Shown here: in pieces, positions 1-12,400 of the stretch
Numbering within the stretch: the stretch's first letter is position 1
Layout: each line of letters starts with the position of its first letter
DNA from: Morchella semilibera
Taxonomy: Eukaryota; Ascomycota; Pezizomycetes; Pezizales; Morchellaceae
Assembly (NCBI GenBank): GCA_009192285.1
Contig: CM018603.1
Coordinates: 1,589,802-1,653,801 of the forward strand
Reading direction: 5' to 3'
DNA: 64,000 nucleotides
Notes under the pieces: model-generated
Told to the model about the DNA's origin: nothing
What the model saw: only the letters and a program-made list of their open reading frames with translations
Database searches by the model: none
Program-made: the position numbers and the translations under genes

Positions 1-2314
1 AGCCCAGTGACGGCGCCGGCCGAGTAGTTTGAGGATATGGCGGGGAGGAGATGGACCGTCCCCGCGTGGCTCTGGAGAAGCGTTTCGGCGATTCCGGCGC
101 TGCTGCCGTAGTTTCCTATGGTGGCATCAGGCAATGTTAGTCAAATTTCTTGAGGAGGAACGGGGGGGGGGGGGTCTAGTTACCGTCGGCCTGGAATGGT
201 GGGTGCAGGTCAAACATGTTTGGCAGGGTGGACCCTCGGATGATTTGTTCAATGTGGAACCATGCAGTGTCGCCCATGTGCAGCCTGGCAAAGAAGTTGA
301 TTGTCCACGCCCTCGACCAGCCCGTTCCCGCGCCGCCGTTCGCCAATCGCCGCTGCAAGGTGGCATTCGCGGCCGTGGCCCACACCGGCGTTGTCAGCGG
401 GGTGATCTGGTTTCCCGGGAACAGCGCCCACAGGTGAGAGACGTGGCGATGCCCGGGTTCCCTCTCCGCATAGTCCTCCATCCACTCCTGGATCTGCCCG
501 TATTGGCCGATCCTAAGGGGGAGGAGCTTCTCACGGTAGGCCTTGGCCTTTTCAACGTCCTCAGTTAGGCCCAGGATCTCGCTGGCTTCGATAAAGTCCG
601 AGAAGAGGCCGCGCAGGATCTCCATATCCATTGTAGCGCCGATGGTGATAGCCTCTTGCTGCCCATTTGGAAGGATGTAGATGTTCTCTGGGGAGGTGGA
701 GGGGCTGGTGACGTAGCTCCCGTTCCGTTCAATCAGGTAGTCGAAAAAGAATTTCGCGGCGCCATGAATGAGTGGAAGCTTCTCCCTCAAAAAGTCCTTG
801 TCCTCGTTAAACCTATAGTGCTCAAATATGTGCGAGGAGAGCCAAGCGGCGCTCATAGGCCATATTGTGTATCCAGTCCCGCGGTCAACTGGTGCTGCAT
901 CACCCCAGAGATCAGTATTGTGGTGTGCCGTCCAGCCACTGCAATTGTACATTCCCGCTGCGATCTTCTCGCCCCGCGGACGCATGATCTCCATCAGCTC
1001 GAAGAGCGGGCTGTGTGTTTCTGCAAGATTTGTTACTTCAGCGGGCCAGTAGTTCATCTCCGTGTTAATGTTGACCGTGAACTTGCTACCCCATGGCGGA
1101 GAATACAGGTTGTTCCAGATACCCTGTAGGTTCGCCGGGAGGGAGCCCTCACGGGAGGAGGAAATGAGCATAAATCGCCCCGAACTGGAAGTAGAGGGCC
1201 ACAAGTTCAGGGTCGGCCGTACCAGCCTTGAAGGTGGTGAGGCGGATATCCGTGGGCAGCTGCTTGAGGGAATCAGGGCTGGTGCCGAGGTTAAGACTCA
1301 CTCTGCGATGGAGCTTCTGGTAGTCGGAGATTGCCTCTTTCTTGAATGACCCGTACTTGCCTGAGACAGCAGACAGGCGTTCAGCGACCTTTGTGGCAGG
1401 AGTGGTGTAGCGGTATGAGGTTTCAGAAGCGAACCAGACAATTACTTCATCAGCTTTAGTGACGATAATATTTGTGTTGTTTCCGGCCGAGACGGTTCCT
1501 GCGTATGCATAGATGATTGTAAATATCTCATCATCAAAACTAGAGCTTTAGGGGCAACCAACCTCCCTTGATCTCGAACTTTGCGGTGGAATTGAACAAG
1601 ATGCCATCCGCGCCACCAATCAAAGCTCCCATATTCAGCGAGTTCCCACTCACAGATCTCGTCAAATCACCATACGACCCATTTCTGAACAACTCTGCCG
1701 AAAACGAGATCGACCCCGGCGCCGAAGCAGCAAACCTAAATCCCAGCACACCTGCAGGATGACTCGCCACATATTCCCTCGTATATTCAACCCCATTGTA
1801 CGTATACTCCACACCGATCGTGCCCGTATCCGTATCCAGCCAGCGCTCATATCCAGTTACATTCCCCGTGTGCCCAAAGTTAAACGTGATGTCGCCGAGC
1901 GGCATATAGAACCTCGGCGATGTCGGGACGGCGGCCATCCCATTGAGCATCGTTGACCCCGCGGCAGTAATGTTCCCTGCGTCAAGGAGCTCACGGACTA
2001 TGGGCAGGGTGTCGAGGGATTTAGGGTTCATGCGCTCCATGGAGCCGCCGCTCCAGATGGAGTCTTCGTTGAGACTGATGAGTTCCTGAGAAGCAACTGC
2101 GAAGACCATGCCACCAAGACGGCCATTTCCAAAGGGCAGTGCATTGTTCCACTATAATGTTGGCTTAATTACTTATTCTTGTAGCATTAGGAGAGAGAGA
2201 GCTTACAGTGGTGGTGGAAGCATTATACCAGAGACGACTTGGGAACTTGTATGAGTCTTTGCAGAGTGCGGACTCTGCCAGGGCAAGAGTCACTAGTGTG
2301 AGTTTCCAGAGCAT
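1..2314 (-). CDS. GH95 alpha-L-fucosidase, secreted; 3' end off the window; one-base frameshift
   Basis: Glycoside hydrolase family 95 enzymes release alpha-1,2-linked L-fucose from glycans outside the cell. Exons read on the minus strand: 2314-2207, 2151-1563, 1498-184 and 115 to beyond base 1. Introns are 55, 64 and 68 nt. The start ATG at 2314 gives a hydrophobic signal peptide (about residues 1-18, MLWKLTLVTLALAES). Family signatures follow in order: WNNALPFGNGRLGGMVF across the first splice, SLNEDSIWSGG, ISSSREGSLPANLQGIWNN, NINTEMNYWPAE (family active-site asparagines), TSPSTSPENIY (region of the general acid Glu) and LHPPFQADGN, completed across intron 3 by NYGSSAGIAE. The frame breaks at the CCCC run 1178-1181: upstream reads ...LVALYFQFG and downstream reads GRFMLISSSRE, and removing one base would join them. 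This is either a sequencing or assembly error or a very young pseudogene, because everything else is intact. About 80-100 C-terminal residues lie outside the window. The family call is very secure; functionality is not. Confidence 0.9.
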
Positions 2315-3604
2315 CGTTAATTGTGGACCGAGCTCAGTGGGTGGACCTATCTTTCAATGAGGGGGCTTCGGCATTTAATATAGACTTCTGGTCCTCATCC
2401 TCCGGATAGGTGAAGTAACGGATGTCAGGGAAAAAATTAATGAAGTGTCCGATGAACCACCCCACAATACTGAGAGAACCTTGCACAGATCATGGGTTTC
2501 GGGGCTTCTACCGGATTTACCCCGGATTATGTATTACCTACTTACACCGATTCCCGGCACCCCAGCCAGTTAAGCAGTATTTGCGCTACAAGAAATACAG
2601 AGCTTGGACTTTTGGATTATCCTTACTTCTGTTTTTATTAACAGGAATACTAACGATGGTTAGTAGCTCCAAGAAGCATCTTTATATCATTGAGGCCTGT
2701 GTATTTCGAGGCGGACAAGCGGCGGACCGGGCACCGTTATGACATGCATACATAAGCTTTAAGCGAACGCTGCAACACCTCCCAATCTGATAGGCTGTGG
2801 GCAACCTTGTACCAATGGGAATCTCTCTCTGGCATGGTCGTCGGCCATGGATAGCTCCCTTTTGACCTACTGCGTGGTTTGGGGAAGCAAGTGTGCTTTG
2901 CTTACATTGTATATATGTATGTATATATATATACCATTTTAGCTAGTATAAGTATACAACTACCGCCCACTCAAAGGCAGGACGTGCTCGGGTACCGTAT
3001 GCATGCCCTAAATTTTCTCGGCCTCAATTATAGCGAATTTTATTAGCTGAGGAGCCTAAGTACCTACAGCTAGAAACCAGGAGCAAGTTCTTGAGAGATG
3101 TGTAGATACCTACCTGCCTGAGATGTGTAGAACAACCCCCCAACCAATATATCACAGTACTTGGCGGGGTTGGAATTAGAATGTCGTGCCTGGATTTTAA
3201 TAACGCGCGAAGTGCAGGGTCATATAAACTTTTCATGTAAGTAGTACATGTGTTACACAGCATGATCGGCCGACAGCGCCATAGCCGTCCGTCCCAGCCT
3301 GGAGACCCCGCGCGCTCACAGCCAGAGCGCGCAAATCCTTTTCCAGAGGGAATGTTTAAACATACATATATTGTTCAAACCTCATATGGGGCATTGAGGG
3401 GGGGCCACTTGCACATAAGTACATAAAAGTACGAGGTTGGCCCATGCAGCGAAGGAGTCGAGCCGGGCCGGCATTACCCCTGCATGAAGAAGAACATTAG
3501 CGAGATGCCTAGAAAAAGCTTGACTTGCAGAGAAAAAGGGGGGGGGGGTCAAAAGTACATATCACCCTGGGTGGGGCCATCTTATCAATCGATCCCCAAG
3601 CCCT

Positions 3605-3621
3605 AGCTAGCTAGCTAGCTA
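3605..3621. repeat. GCTA tetranucleotide microsatellite
   Basis: The tetranucleotide CTAG/GCTA is repeated about four times. It is self-complementary and could fold back. Confidence 0.7.
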
Positions 3622-5579
3622 TTGAGATATCTAGAGCACGTGCTTCCAGAGCAGAACATTCTTAAGCTCAAGCTCCGGACGTTCCCCCGGATACTTCTTT
3701 TCTGCCCATGCGGGGGGAGGCTTGGTGTGACATGCTAGCAAAACACGGGGTGCTGGCCCTCCTTTTCGTGGGGGGGGCAGAGAGAGTGTGTGTCAAGGTC
3801 CATAGATACTATATCACCGTATCTCCCACCTAAATTTTGGTTAGCGTTTTATAGCCACGACAGATGCTTAAAGTGCACGACGTCGTGACGTTGTGGATAA
3901 GGCGACTCCCAGACCGCCAGCCAGCACCACGAGAGACCAAGAAGGAGTAAGCATTTATCGAGCATGATCTCTCCCCCCATCTACCAACAGCCATTCGACA
4001 ACCACACCGTCTCTCAAAGTAAGTCAACTCAAGTGGTTCCAGCATTAATTCACCCGGGGCCCAGAGTGATAACTCATGATTGAAGAAGCTGACCACGAAA
4101 CCATTCCTAACGAGGACGCAGTATCCCCGGAGTACATACATGTATGTAAGTTACCCTACGATGATTGACGGGCCATTGCAGTGCAGGCTGTACGTGCTTT
4201 TCGGCCGAGTAAGCGCCAACTTTCGGGAGCGGAGGCTAGAGTAAAAGTTGTGTTAGTGCAGGTACATACATAAGTACATTGCTGATCATACTTCCCTAAT
4301 TAAGGATATGAAGCCCAGGAGATGTTCTCTCACCTTTGAAGTATATACCGCATTTTTGTCTCATTCCAATTCCGAGAGAAAATGACTACATAGCAAGCAC
4401 CCTCGTATTCTAAACCTCAAGACCTCCAGATCATGTGACCCGGCGGCCCCCATACCTGACCGAACAAACTGCTCCTCCTCGCCAATGACATCACTACCGA
4501 TAAAGTAGGTACACCTGTCTCTTGGCAATGTCGCAAAAGGGGGGGCAAAGGGGCAATTGAGGTCCAATTGAGGTCAGAGGATAAAGAGGATATTCCCACG
4601 TGCGAGCTTAATGGGATACAATCCAGAACTACCTATGAATGTATTAAGAAGTAGATACTCGATCTCCAACCGTTAACCCCCATTAACATCAATTGAAACC
4701 CAAGGGTCACAAAAGCAAACCCCCCCCCCCCCCCGCGGCCTCCCCAGCTTCCCCCGTAGCCATGGAATGGGCCCAACTTTATCGGAGAGCCCACAAGTAG
4801 GAGAAAAAGAAAAGAAAAAAGAACATGCATAAATTTACATGTGACGATGTACTGCTGATCGGGGGGTCAAGACAAAGACATTCTACATCCCTTCTCGATT
4901 TTTTTTTTTTTCAGACGAGTCATTATTTCTGTACCTGGTCCACGAAATCACATGTGAACGTTTCAAAGCCCTGCAGCTAGCACCGTCACATAGAGTAAGA
5001 GTCGGGTCGGGAGGGGAGGGGACGGTGGACCCAATGGGCTCAGACGTCATTATCAATTGCTATCTTCTAACCACCACGCATGGACGGATAACCTTTCGTC
5101 GCCGTCGCCGTTGTCGTCGTCCCACCTCCCAGAATTGCTTTTTCCTCTTCTTCTTCTCCGTCTTCGATTCCTCTTCCTCTTCTTCTTCTTGGGATGAGAC
5201 GAAGGGGAAGGGGGGGGCGCCGGGAACGACGACGACAGCGTCCCTGATCGCAATGTTAGCAAAAGATCTTTTTTTCCCCCTTCTCGCCCGGACAGCAGCA
5301 GCGCACTTTACTCCTTTCAGAGAGAGAGAACGCAATTACATGTGATTCCCGCGAGTACCTTTTCCCTTTTCCTTTTCCTTTTCCTACATGTAATGTAATG
5401 TATGCACATCAAAAAGTATACAAGTACATGTAAGTACGAGATTGCTCCATCCCCCCCGCCAGATCGAGATCCCCCGCCTAATCGAGCCGGTATATGTTAC
5501 TTCTTTTTCAGATAAGGATCGATAACATACCACATACAATATAATCTATATCGATAAGGGGGATGATCGTTTTTCCGGG

Positions 5580-5613
5580 AAGCCGGAGGAGGAGGAGGGA
5601 GGGAGGGGGGGGG
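5580..5613 (+). repeat. G-rich tract with G-quadruplex potential
   Basis: GGA triplets run into GGGA units and then a long G run. At least four G-runs of three or more occur within about 35 nt, which meets the usual quadruplex pattern. No gene lies nearby, so no role is assigned. Confidence 0.5.
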
Positions 5614-6438
5614 CTCTTATCTGCGGAAAAAAAAGTTGTATTTGGGCGATGCATTGCAATTGTGTGTTGTGGTGGTGGTGGCCCAAACGATCATGAGCAG
5701 TCAGTCGAAGGGGGGGGTCTGTGTACGCTAGAATTTCAGAATTTCAAAACACATCATGCACAACCCAGCCTAGCCGGGTTCGGAAGCGTGGTGTGTAAAT
5801 CACCTGATTCAGGGTTCATGGGCAGTCACTCGGTACCACGAGGCACGTGATCAACGGTCTCTCGACATCGACTGAGCCGTTATACATCCAAGCTTAGGAA
5901 GGGAGAAGGGTGGATGAGCGGAGAGAGAGGTCTAGACTCATGAGGAAATAAGTAAAACACCCGTCATATCCACGGCGTGTTTCTCAGAAAATCTATCTGT
6001 CCACTCATGCTGGGGAGGACGATGGGGACGCTTCTTTTGTTTCCCACAAACACAAGTGAGTGAGTGAGCGCATTTTGTAGCCAAGTTCTCCAAATTGGTA
6101 TCATAATCATTCTTCATATTCATAACACATCTATGCGTGAGTACCAATTGCTTTCCTTTCATCCCCTCCTCCTTTTTCCCCCAAACATACAAACAAAACA
6201 AAAAGTCGTTTCGCAAAATACCTCCGAGCCGTTATCATATCATACATAACCTCACCAATGAACAAAAAAAAAAGTAAAATAAATAAAAAAGGGTAGTGAA
6301 AAAAAAAGAACGCTACCTCCGTACCAAACAAAAACCAAAACCAAACCGAGCCAGACCAACCAAATGAAAAACAAAACGAAAGGCGGGGGAAAAAATAAAC
6401 CTCAAGAAACAGTAAAAATACTCAAAATAAGCTTTTTT

Positions 6439-8112
6439 TTAGCCCACAAACACCATCTCGCCCTCCTTTCCCGGCAACCTGTTTTTCGCATACTCATCCT
6501 TGTGATCATCCCAAAGCCTCTTCAGCTCCTCCAAATACCTCTGTTGCAACTCATCCAGATCCGCGTCCCGCGGATTGTCCATCTGGGCCTTTGGAAAGAT
6601 TGGTCGTCCCACCACCGTGTTGACCTCCTTTCTGTATGGCAACAGCCCAACATCGTAGTTGAAGACACCTCTGGCATGGAACAATGGCACCGTGAACCCA
6701 GCCACCCTCTTAATGAACATCTGCAGCTTCTCGATCACGCCGCCTCCGGTTGGCACAACCTGGTCGTACAGCTCGTTCTCGCCAAAGCTCAGAACCGGAA
6801 CAATGCCAGCGTTCTCGCGGATCGCGATCTTGAGTACCCCACGGCGGCGCTTGACAACGAGTGCCATGCGGCCGGGAATTGCTTCGAGGGATTCCCGTGC
6901 ACCGCCGAGGACAATGGTGATTGCACGTCCGCCACCAGTAGGAGCCGTGTATTGGGGAGCTGGATGAAAGATTGGCAGGAGGAATACCACGCGCCACCAT
7001 GTCCACGGCTTCCAGAGAGACCAGGTTGGGGGTGGCTGGGAGGCCTCACCACGGAGTAGAGCTTCGCAGGAGCGGCGGGAGACAGATGCTAGTCCCATGA
7101 AGAGGAGAAAGTCGCGGTAGAAAGGCACACGGAAGTTCGAGTCGAGGGTAAGGAGGGTGTTTGTGATTCCCGGGAAGAGCCCCTCAAAGCCGGTGGTGTT
7201 TTCAGTACAGAAATGGCCGAACGCACCGTGGGATATAATTCCGTGTGGGTGGTAGGTGAAGATGTAGTTCTTTGCTGGATCGAGGGAGGTTGTGGCATGT
7301 AGCTTGAGGGGGAAGTAACCTGTATAAAGACGCCACACAGGCAGGCTTCTGAGGAAGGTGGAACGCCGCTTTGGAGCAGATCCATCGAGGTGAGCCTCAG
7401 AGAAGAGGCAGTAGATGAGGTAGGGGATCAAGATGGGCCATGTTAATGGAATTGCAAGCAGGAACCAGAATAAAGATGTGTAAAGAGGGATTGTGAATCC
7501 GTGGAGGAGGACTGCGCCTGTTTGAAGCCGACGCTTCAATGGGACATTGAGTGGAGCCATTCGCATTCTAAACACCACCGTTAGAAACCGTTAATTGAGT
7601 ACGAAGCCATTGCCTTTTTTTCTTCTTCTCATTATTATTACATACCCTCCGTTTCTCTTCACCTTATCACCACCACTGATGACCACAGAGACTCGCTTCT
7701 TGGACTTTGACCTTGTCTTCTTCTCATAGCGGGCCTCATTGTCACTCTCCCTCTCTGATGACGTACTACCGCCCATCTCTCCAGTCTTGATTGGCCTCCT
7801 TCCACTCCTGCCGCTCCCATCGCTATCGTAATTGCTGTTGCTCGCGGTGTTATTGTTACTCCTCCTCCTGCGGTTCACCCGTACAGAGTAGAGGGTATCA
7901 TCAATGGCTGGCAATAGCCTCTGTGGAGGTGGCTCAGCCAGGCCAACGGGAGAGGGACAGGGATCTTCAGCGTCGAAGAAGGACTGGTCCAAGATTATTG
8001 ATCTGCTGGAACGGGGAGAGATACTGAGAAGAGATGAGACACTGCCATCATCTGAGGCCGCAGAGGAAGTAGGGAATTTTGAGAGGTCGAAGTGGAACGA
8101 TGGGGAAGACAT
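6439..8112 (-). CDS. DGA1: Diacylglycerol O-acyltransferase type 2 (DGAT2)
   Basis: DGAT2 enzymes make triacylglycerol from diacylglycerol and acyl-CoA at the ER and lipid-droplet surface. Two exons, 8112-7646 and 7567-6439, are split by a 79-nt intron (donor GTATGT, acceptor TTTAG) and give about 531 residues. The start is the ATG at 8112; an upstream in-frame GTG is ignored. Residues 1-155 are a Ser/Arg/Lys-rich, probably disordered extension. A hydrophobic hairpin spans about 180-212. The acyltransferase motif YHPHG has HPHG at 262-265, followed by ISHGAFGHFCTE. The later signature RRRGVLKIAIRENAG..PVLSFGENE has FGENE at 417-421. A Trp/Pro-rich insert (about 332-365) precedes the GGARE block, a region that varies between DGAT2 enzymes. 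The last codon is followed by an A-rich 3' flank. No neighbour suggests a lipid cluster. The family call is firm; acceptor preference (diacyl- or monoacylglycerol) cannot be read from sequence. Confidence 0.93.
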
Positions 8113-8159
8113 TATCACTAGATCTGAAGGCTTGACGCCAACAGGGGACCCGGGTTTGA

Positions 8160-8192
8160 AAGAGGAAGGGGGGGAGGGGGGGGGGAGGGTAG
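8160..8192 (+). repeat. G-rich tract 50 nt upstream of the DGAT2 start codon
   Basis: The plus strand has several G-runs of three to ten bases within 33 nt, which meets a quadruplex-forming pattern. It lies on the template side of the DGAT2 leader or proximal promoter (the gene is on the minus strand). A regulatory role is inference only. Confidence 0.4.
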
Positions 8193-8675
8193 GGTTGGAA
8201 TGAGAGGCTAAGAATCGATCTGTGGTAGAGCTCTAATTTACAGTAATTGTACAGTAGCAGTTCTCAAGAAGAGAATGGATGCCCCAGAGGTATTTGTATC
8301 AAGCAGGCAAAGCTCCCAAGGGTAGGGGATAGAGGGAGGGGGGGGTGTGGGGACGCTCTTTTTTTTCTTTTTTCTTTTCTTTTTTTTTTTCTTTTCTTTC
8401 TCCTTCTCTTTTTTTCGTAGCCTTAATTTCTCGGACTCGGTCGGAGCTGAGGGCAGAGGCAGTGTTCTGGGAAGTTATGGATTATGGATTATGGTGGTTA
8501 TGGGATATTATGGTGGTGGGCTGCTGCAGTGCTGCAAGTGCAGTTAAGTGCTTGCTTGATTGTTGGATGGAGTGAATGAGTGGTTGTGGTTGCGGTTGTG
8601 GTGATTGTGGTGGTGGAATTATCACATGCAAAAAAACTGGGCAACGGTAACTAAATGACGACACGCTTTCTTAGC

Positions 8676-8710
8676 ACTGACTGACTTGACTGACTGACTG
8701 ACTGACTGAC
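8676..8710. repeat. TGAC tetranucleotide microsatellite
   Basis: About eight TGAC/ACTG units with one interruption. Confidence 0.9.
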
Positions 8711-8735
8711 TTAGACTCAGAAGTCTGGTGTTGCT

Positions 8736-8770
8736 CTCCCTCCCTCCCTCCCTCCCTCCCTCTCTCCCTC
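8736..8770. repeat. CCCT tetranucleotide microsatellite
   Basis: About eight CCCT units followed by degenerate pyrimidine sequence. The complement is a GGGA tract able to form a quadruplex. Confidence 0.9.
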
Positions 8771-8984
8771 CGCCCCCCTTCCCCTACCGACTCTAGACTG
8801 AACCACTGACTCTCTTTGACCCTTCCTTCCCTTCCCTTCCCTTTGTTAGCGAGCGAGCCCTCGGAACTCCCCGCGTGAAACGTTAATCCGGCCCGAATCC
8901 TAATAATAGCCGCACGCGAACCCTGACCCTGGCTGACGATAGGTCTCGCCTGTTGTCGTCGTCGCTCCCCTCGCTCGCTCGTTC

Positions 8985-9010
8985 TTTTTTTTTTTTTTTT
9001 TTTTTTTTTT
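8985..9010. repeat. Poly-T run of 26 bases
   Basis: An uninterrupted T run in a pyrimidine-rich area. The length is likely unstable, both in vivo and in sequencing. Confidence 0.9.
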
Positions 9011-9170
9011 CTTTATCGGCCTACAAATCCAATTCCCCTTCAATTCCCCATCGCGATACTCGATACCCTATATAATAACTTCCATAAAATGGGGGCTTCT
9101 CTTCAACACAAAAAAACAAAGACAGATTTTTTTTTATCCCTCTCCCCCCCTTTCCCCTTACTATCCCAGC

Positions 9171-9190
9171 TGCAGCAGCAGCAGCAGCAG
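9171..9190. repeat. CAG trinucleotide repeat
   Basis: Six to seven GCA/CAG units. Further imperfect CAG clusters lie at 9331-9368 and 9432-9465. They create open frames rich in Gln/Ala/Cys with no other coding character. Confidence 0.9.
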
Positions 9191-9330
9191 AATATATATT
9201 AAAAAACTGCCGAAACGCCCCGAAAGCCCGTGGGGATAAGGAGTTATCAAGCTGTCTCCGTGCGCGCGCGCAAAAACGTTTTTGTTTTGTTTTGCAGACC
9301 TCGCTACTCTATGTAGGTACATACGTGCAT

Positions 9331-9368
9331 CAGCAGCAGCAGCCAGCAGCAGCACCCAGCAGCAGCAC
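9331..9368. repeat. Imperfect CAG repeat
   Basis: CAG units interrupted by CC insertions. It is the second of three CAG clusters within 300 bp. Confidence 0.85.
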
Positions 9369-9431
9369 AGATTTGCCCCCTTCCCCCCGGGGGGGAAAAA
9401 GGGCATGGCATGAGCATGGAACGTACATGGT

Positions 9432-9465
9432 GCAGGAGCAGCAGCAGCAGGCAGCAGGAGCAGCG
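9432..9465. repeat. Imperfect CAG/GCA repeat
   Basis: The third CAG-rich cluster, with AGG interruptions. Confidence 0.8.
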
Positions 9466-12400
9466 CAGTTAGGTACTTTAACTATACATGAGATAAGAAA
9501 ACGGTCTGGGAAAAAACCCGCGAGACTAACCAAAAGACAAGACAAGACAGAGAAAGAGAGAGCCCCGGGTAAATTACAAATAAAACAATTCCATTTGCAG
9601 AAATTAAATGTACTCAAAACCCCTACCTTTGCCTACCGTTGCCTGCCAGTCGTTATCTCGAGTGTGTACGGTCTCGGTATTCTGATTGGCGTTTTTTTGT
9701 TAATGGCCTTGCTAGGGGGAGGATAATCCCGGGCGGGAATACGTGCGGCGGCGTAGCTTCCATTGCGAACCGACCGAGTGATCGCCCATGATACCCAATG
9801 GGCTACAGAAGACAAGGTAATTAGTAGTAGGTATCTTAAAATCGACTACATATGTGTTAACGTTTTTGATAAAGCACTTACTGGGCCCTGTTTCGTCTCG
9901 TTTGCCCTGTCTAGTAAGTAGAGGAGCACTGCCGAGCTGAAGCCCAGCACCAGCCTCAGGCAAGAACGCCGGCGGAGTGGTCGGTAGAGCACTCCGTATT
10001 CAACACAAGAAACCATGGTGTCGCGTGTCTAGGATGCCTCTTACCTACATAAGAGTACATGTATATCTCTTACCTACCCGACCGAGGAAACGACTGGCTG
10101 TTTAGAAAACGGACCACCGGCCATCTCTTACCGAAGGGAAAAAAAAGGTCTCGTGTATGCACCTCCGGTCCGTTTTGAAAACGTCAATTAGTTGGCAATC
10201 ACGTGCTTGCCGAATCATCCTTTTAAACTCTTCTTCGACCCTCTCCCCACTTCGCCCGTCTTTCTTGTTTTTTTAAATCATTCTACCGCGCGCTCCGACA
10301 AAGGGCAGGATTTTTATAATTTCTTTGTAAAAGAAAAAAGGAAAACGGGAAAAAAGAAAAGAAAAAAAAAAGGAAACACGTATGAGGTTTTGTGCTCGTG
10401 TTTACGTGGTGACCATCATGAGGGGCGGCCACTGAGGAGTGTTTACGTGCGCAGATCAATTGTCATGGGGCGTCACTCGGTGTAGTTGACTGGCCGCCTT
10501 GTGCGGGGTTTCTAGTGCTCCGCGGATTGATTCCTATTCTGCTGCCCCGCGAGTGAGATTGTATGATGAAGTCTAGCATACCAGACTGAAATGAGTGCAA
10601 CATTTACACTCATAAACTCGCACCTGCTCTACCCCACACGTACACGCCGCGTGATACTCCGGAGAAGCAATTCTCCGGGAAATCCCTTCACGTGCCGCCG
10701 CGCGAGTCTCTGCATACACATACTAGAAGTAATGAGCTTTTTATCCGATCCCGCCCAGTGTGTTTTATGTGGGGATCCATCACAGGTAACGTGGGGAAAT
10801 GCATCAAGTAAAGTAACCTAATGTGTTCCGAGTACTATTAAATATCCCATCCAATAAATTCTCTGGGTAAAAATATAGACTCCGGCAGAAAGGAACCCTT
10901 ACTTGTGGCCCGGTTGGAACTTGTGCGGCATGCACTGGTTGAGATGACTTTGAGCGAGAGCAAGATACTTGACCTTATCTGAAAAAGTCTTTCCGCTGCA
11001 TGCAGCAGGGATAAACAACTCCCGACCAACAAAGCTCCAGGGGTTTGCTGATTGGCGTTTTGAACGTCGGCTTTGAAAGCGGAAGGTGTGGTATAACCAG
11101 TCAATGCATGGCTGGCATGTACGAATGCAATTATGCTATATTTGATGAAGAAATCAATGGGACGTCTGGGCCTTTGGTCAATGATCGGGAGGGCAGAGTT
11201 GATTATCAAACTGCAGTTGATATAATATAAACGGAAAGAAAGAAAGAAAATTAATCAAAGAGATCCGTGCCTTTGACAAAATCCGAATAAATGCACACAA
11301 TCTCTTGTTGCATTGTATGCTGTTTGTAGCAATTTTTGAAGGGGGTGATTAATATGTAGGTACTTGTAAGCGATTGGACTGCACTGAACCATCATCTCGC
11401 CTCGACGGATGGTAATAGGTCTATCGGAATATTAGAGAGAATTACAAATTGTGGAAAACAGATATATAGGATAACTCTTACCGTGATTATGGTCTTCTAT
11501 GCGATATCATTATTAATGATGCCATCTTTGCATTGATAAGTAAGTATGTACATACATGTATGTACGTATTGTATCAAACGAAGACCCCTACATGATGTAG
11601 TTTTTGTGACGTAGACATATCTGTCCTGTACATACGTAGAGGGGTAATTTCAGATACGATAAGCGAGCTATCGACGTATAGTGATAGAAAGAAGGAAAAA
11701 AAAAAAAAACTTTTGATACTGCACGAATTTGTTTTGCCATATAACGCCTTTGGAATCTAGACGTACCTCAGAGGATCTGCTGATACATAATGGCCGAGAT
11801 ACGGTAACATAACGCCTTACTGATCTTATGATCTACCAGGTGATCTTTTTTTTCTCTCTTTATCGTGGTGATGAAAGATGGTGGGAAGCTGTAGGTAGCT
11901 GTGTGGTGAATTGATTGGGTGCCCGAGCTGGATGGAGAATTTGAGAAAAAAATTATTTGTCGAGATAATCTAACCAAGCCTATAACTATATCATATTAGC
12001 GACGGATATCTGGCTCAATTGATCAGGCCTATAATGTTTGCGTCTTTTAGCATGGCACCAAACATACATAAAATAACGGAAGAGAGATCAGTCTGGAGGG
12101 ATATATCTCAACAATTAATATCCGCATGTCCAAGAATTCAATCTCTCCATGTCCGGCCAGACTAGCAGTTGGTATCCCCCGAATACATAGCAGAAACTAA
12201 CAGAGAAGATATATCAAGACAACGGCATACGCGGTTAAACAATAATCGACGGAGCCGGACGGTAATAGCATCTAAAAATTATGAGATAGAATCTTAACGC
12301 TTCTCCAAGATTTCATCCCCAATCTCTAGCTTTCTGGCTTTAGTATAAGGTCCGATATTCTGACCTCAATCGAGCTCTCAAGCGAACGGTTGTTTAAGTA

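Larger units (their letters stand above)
2315..6438. other. Spacer between DGAT2 and the GH95 gene, no gene seen
   Basis: This is 4.1 kb between the 3' end of DGAT2 and the 5' end of the fucosidase gene. I see no convincing coding exon. It holds homopolymer runs (G at 3540, C at 4721), a GCTA repeat at 3605-3621, a CTT/GTC-rich stretch at 5095-5200, a TTTTCC repeat at 5362-5385 and a G-rich tract at 5580-5613. Open frames here are low-complexity or lack family character. Confidence 0.6.

Noticed and set aside
3830-4141. 103-codon minus-strand open frame in the DGAT2-GH95 spacer
   Set aside because: No domain, and residues derive from repeat-like TACATGTA and ACGTCGTGACG sequence; no splice partners.
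5025-5345. Open frames over CTT/GTC-rich sequence on both strands
   Set aside because: Translations are Ser/Arg/Lys runs produced by microsatellites; no domain, no splice support.
9161-9726. Open frames rich in Gln/Ala/Cys over CAG repeats
   Set aside because: Created by trinucleotide repeats. Not a CRISPR array either: no spacers and no constant repeat length.
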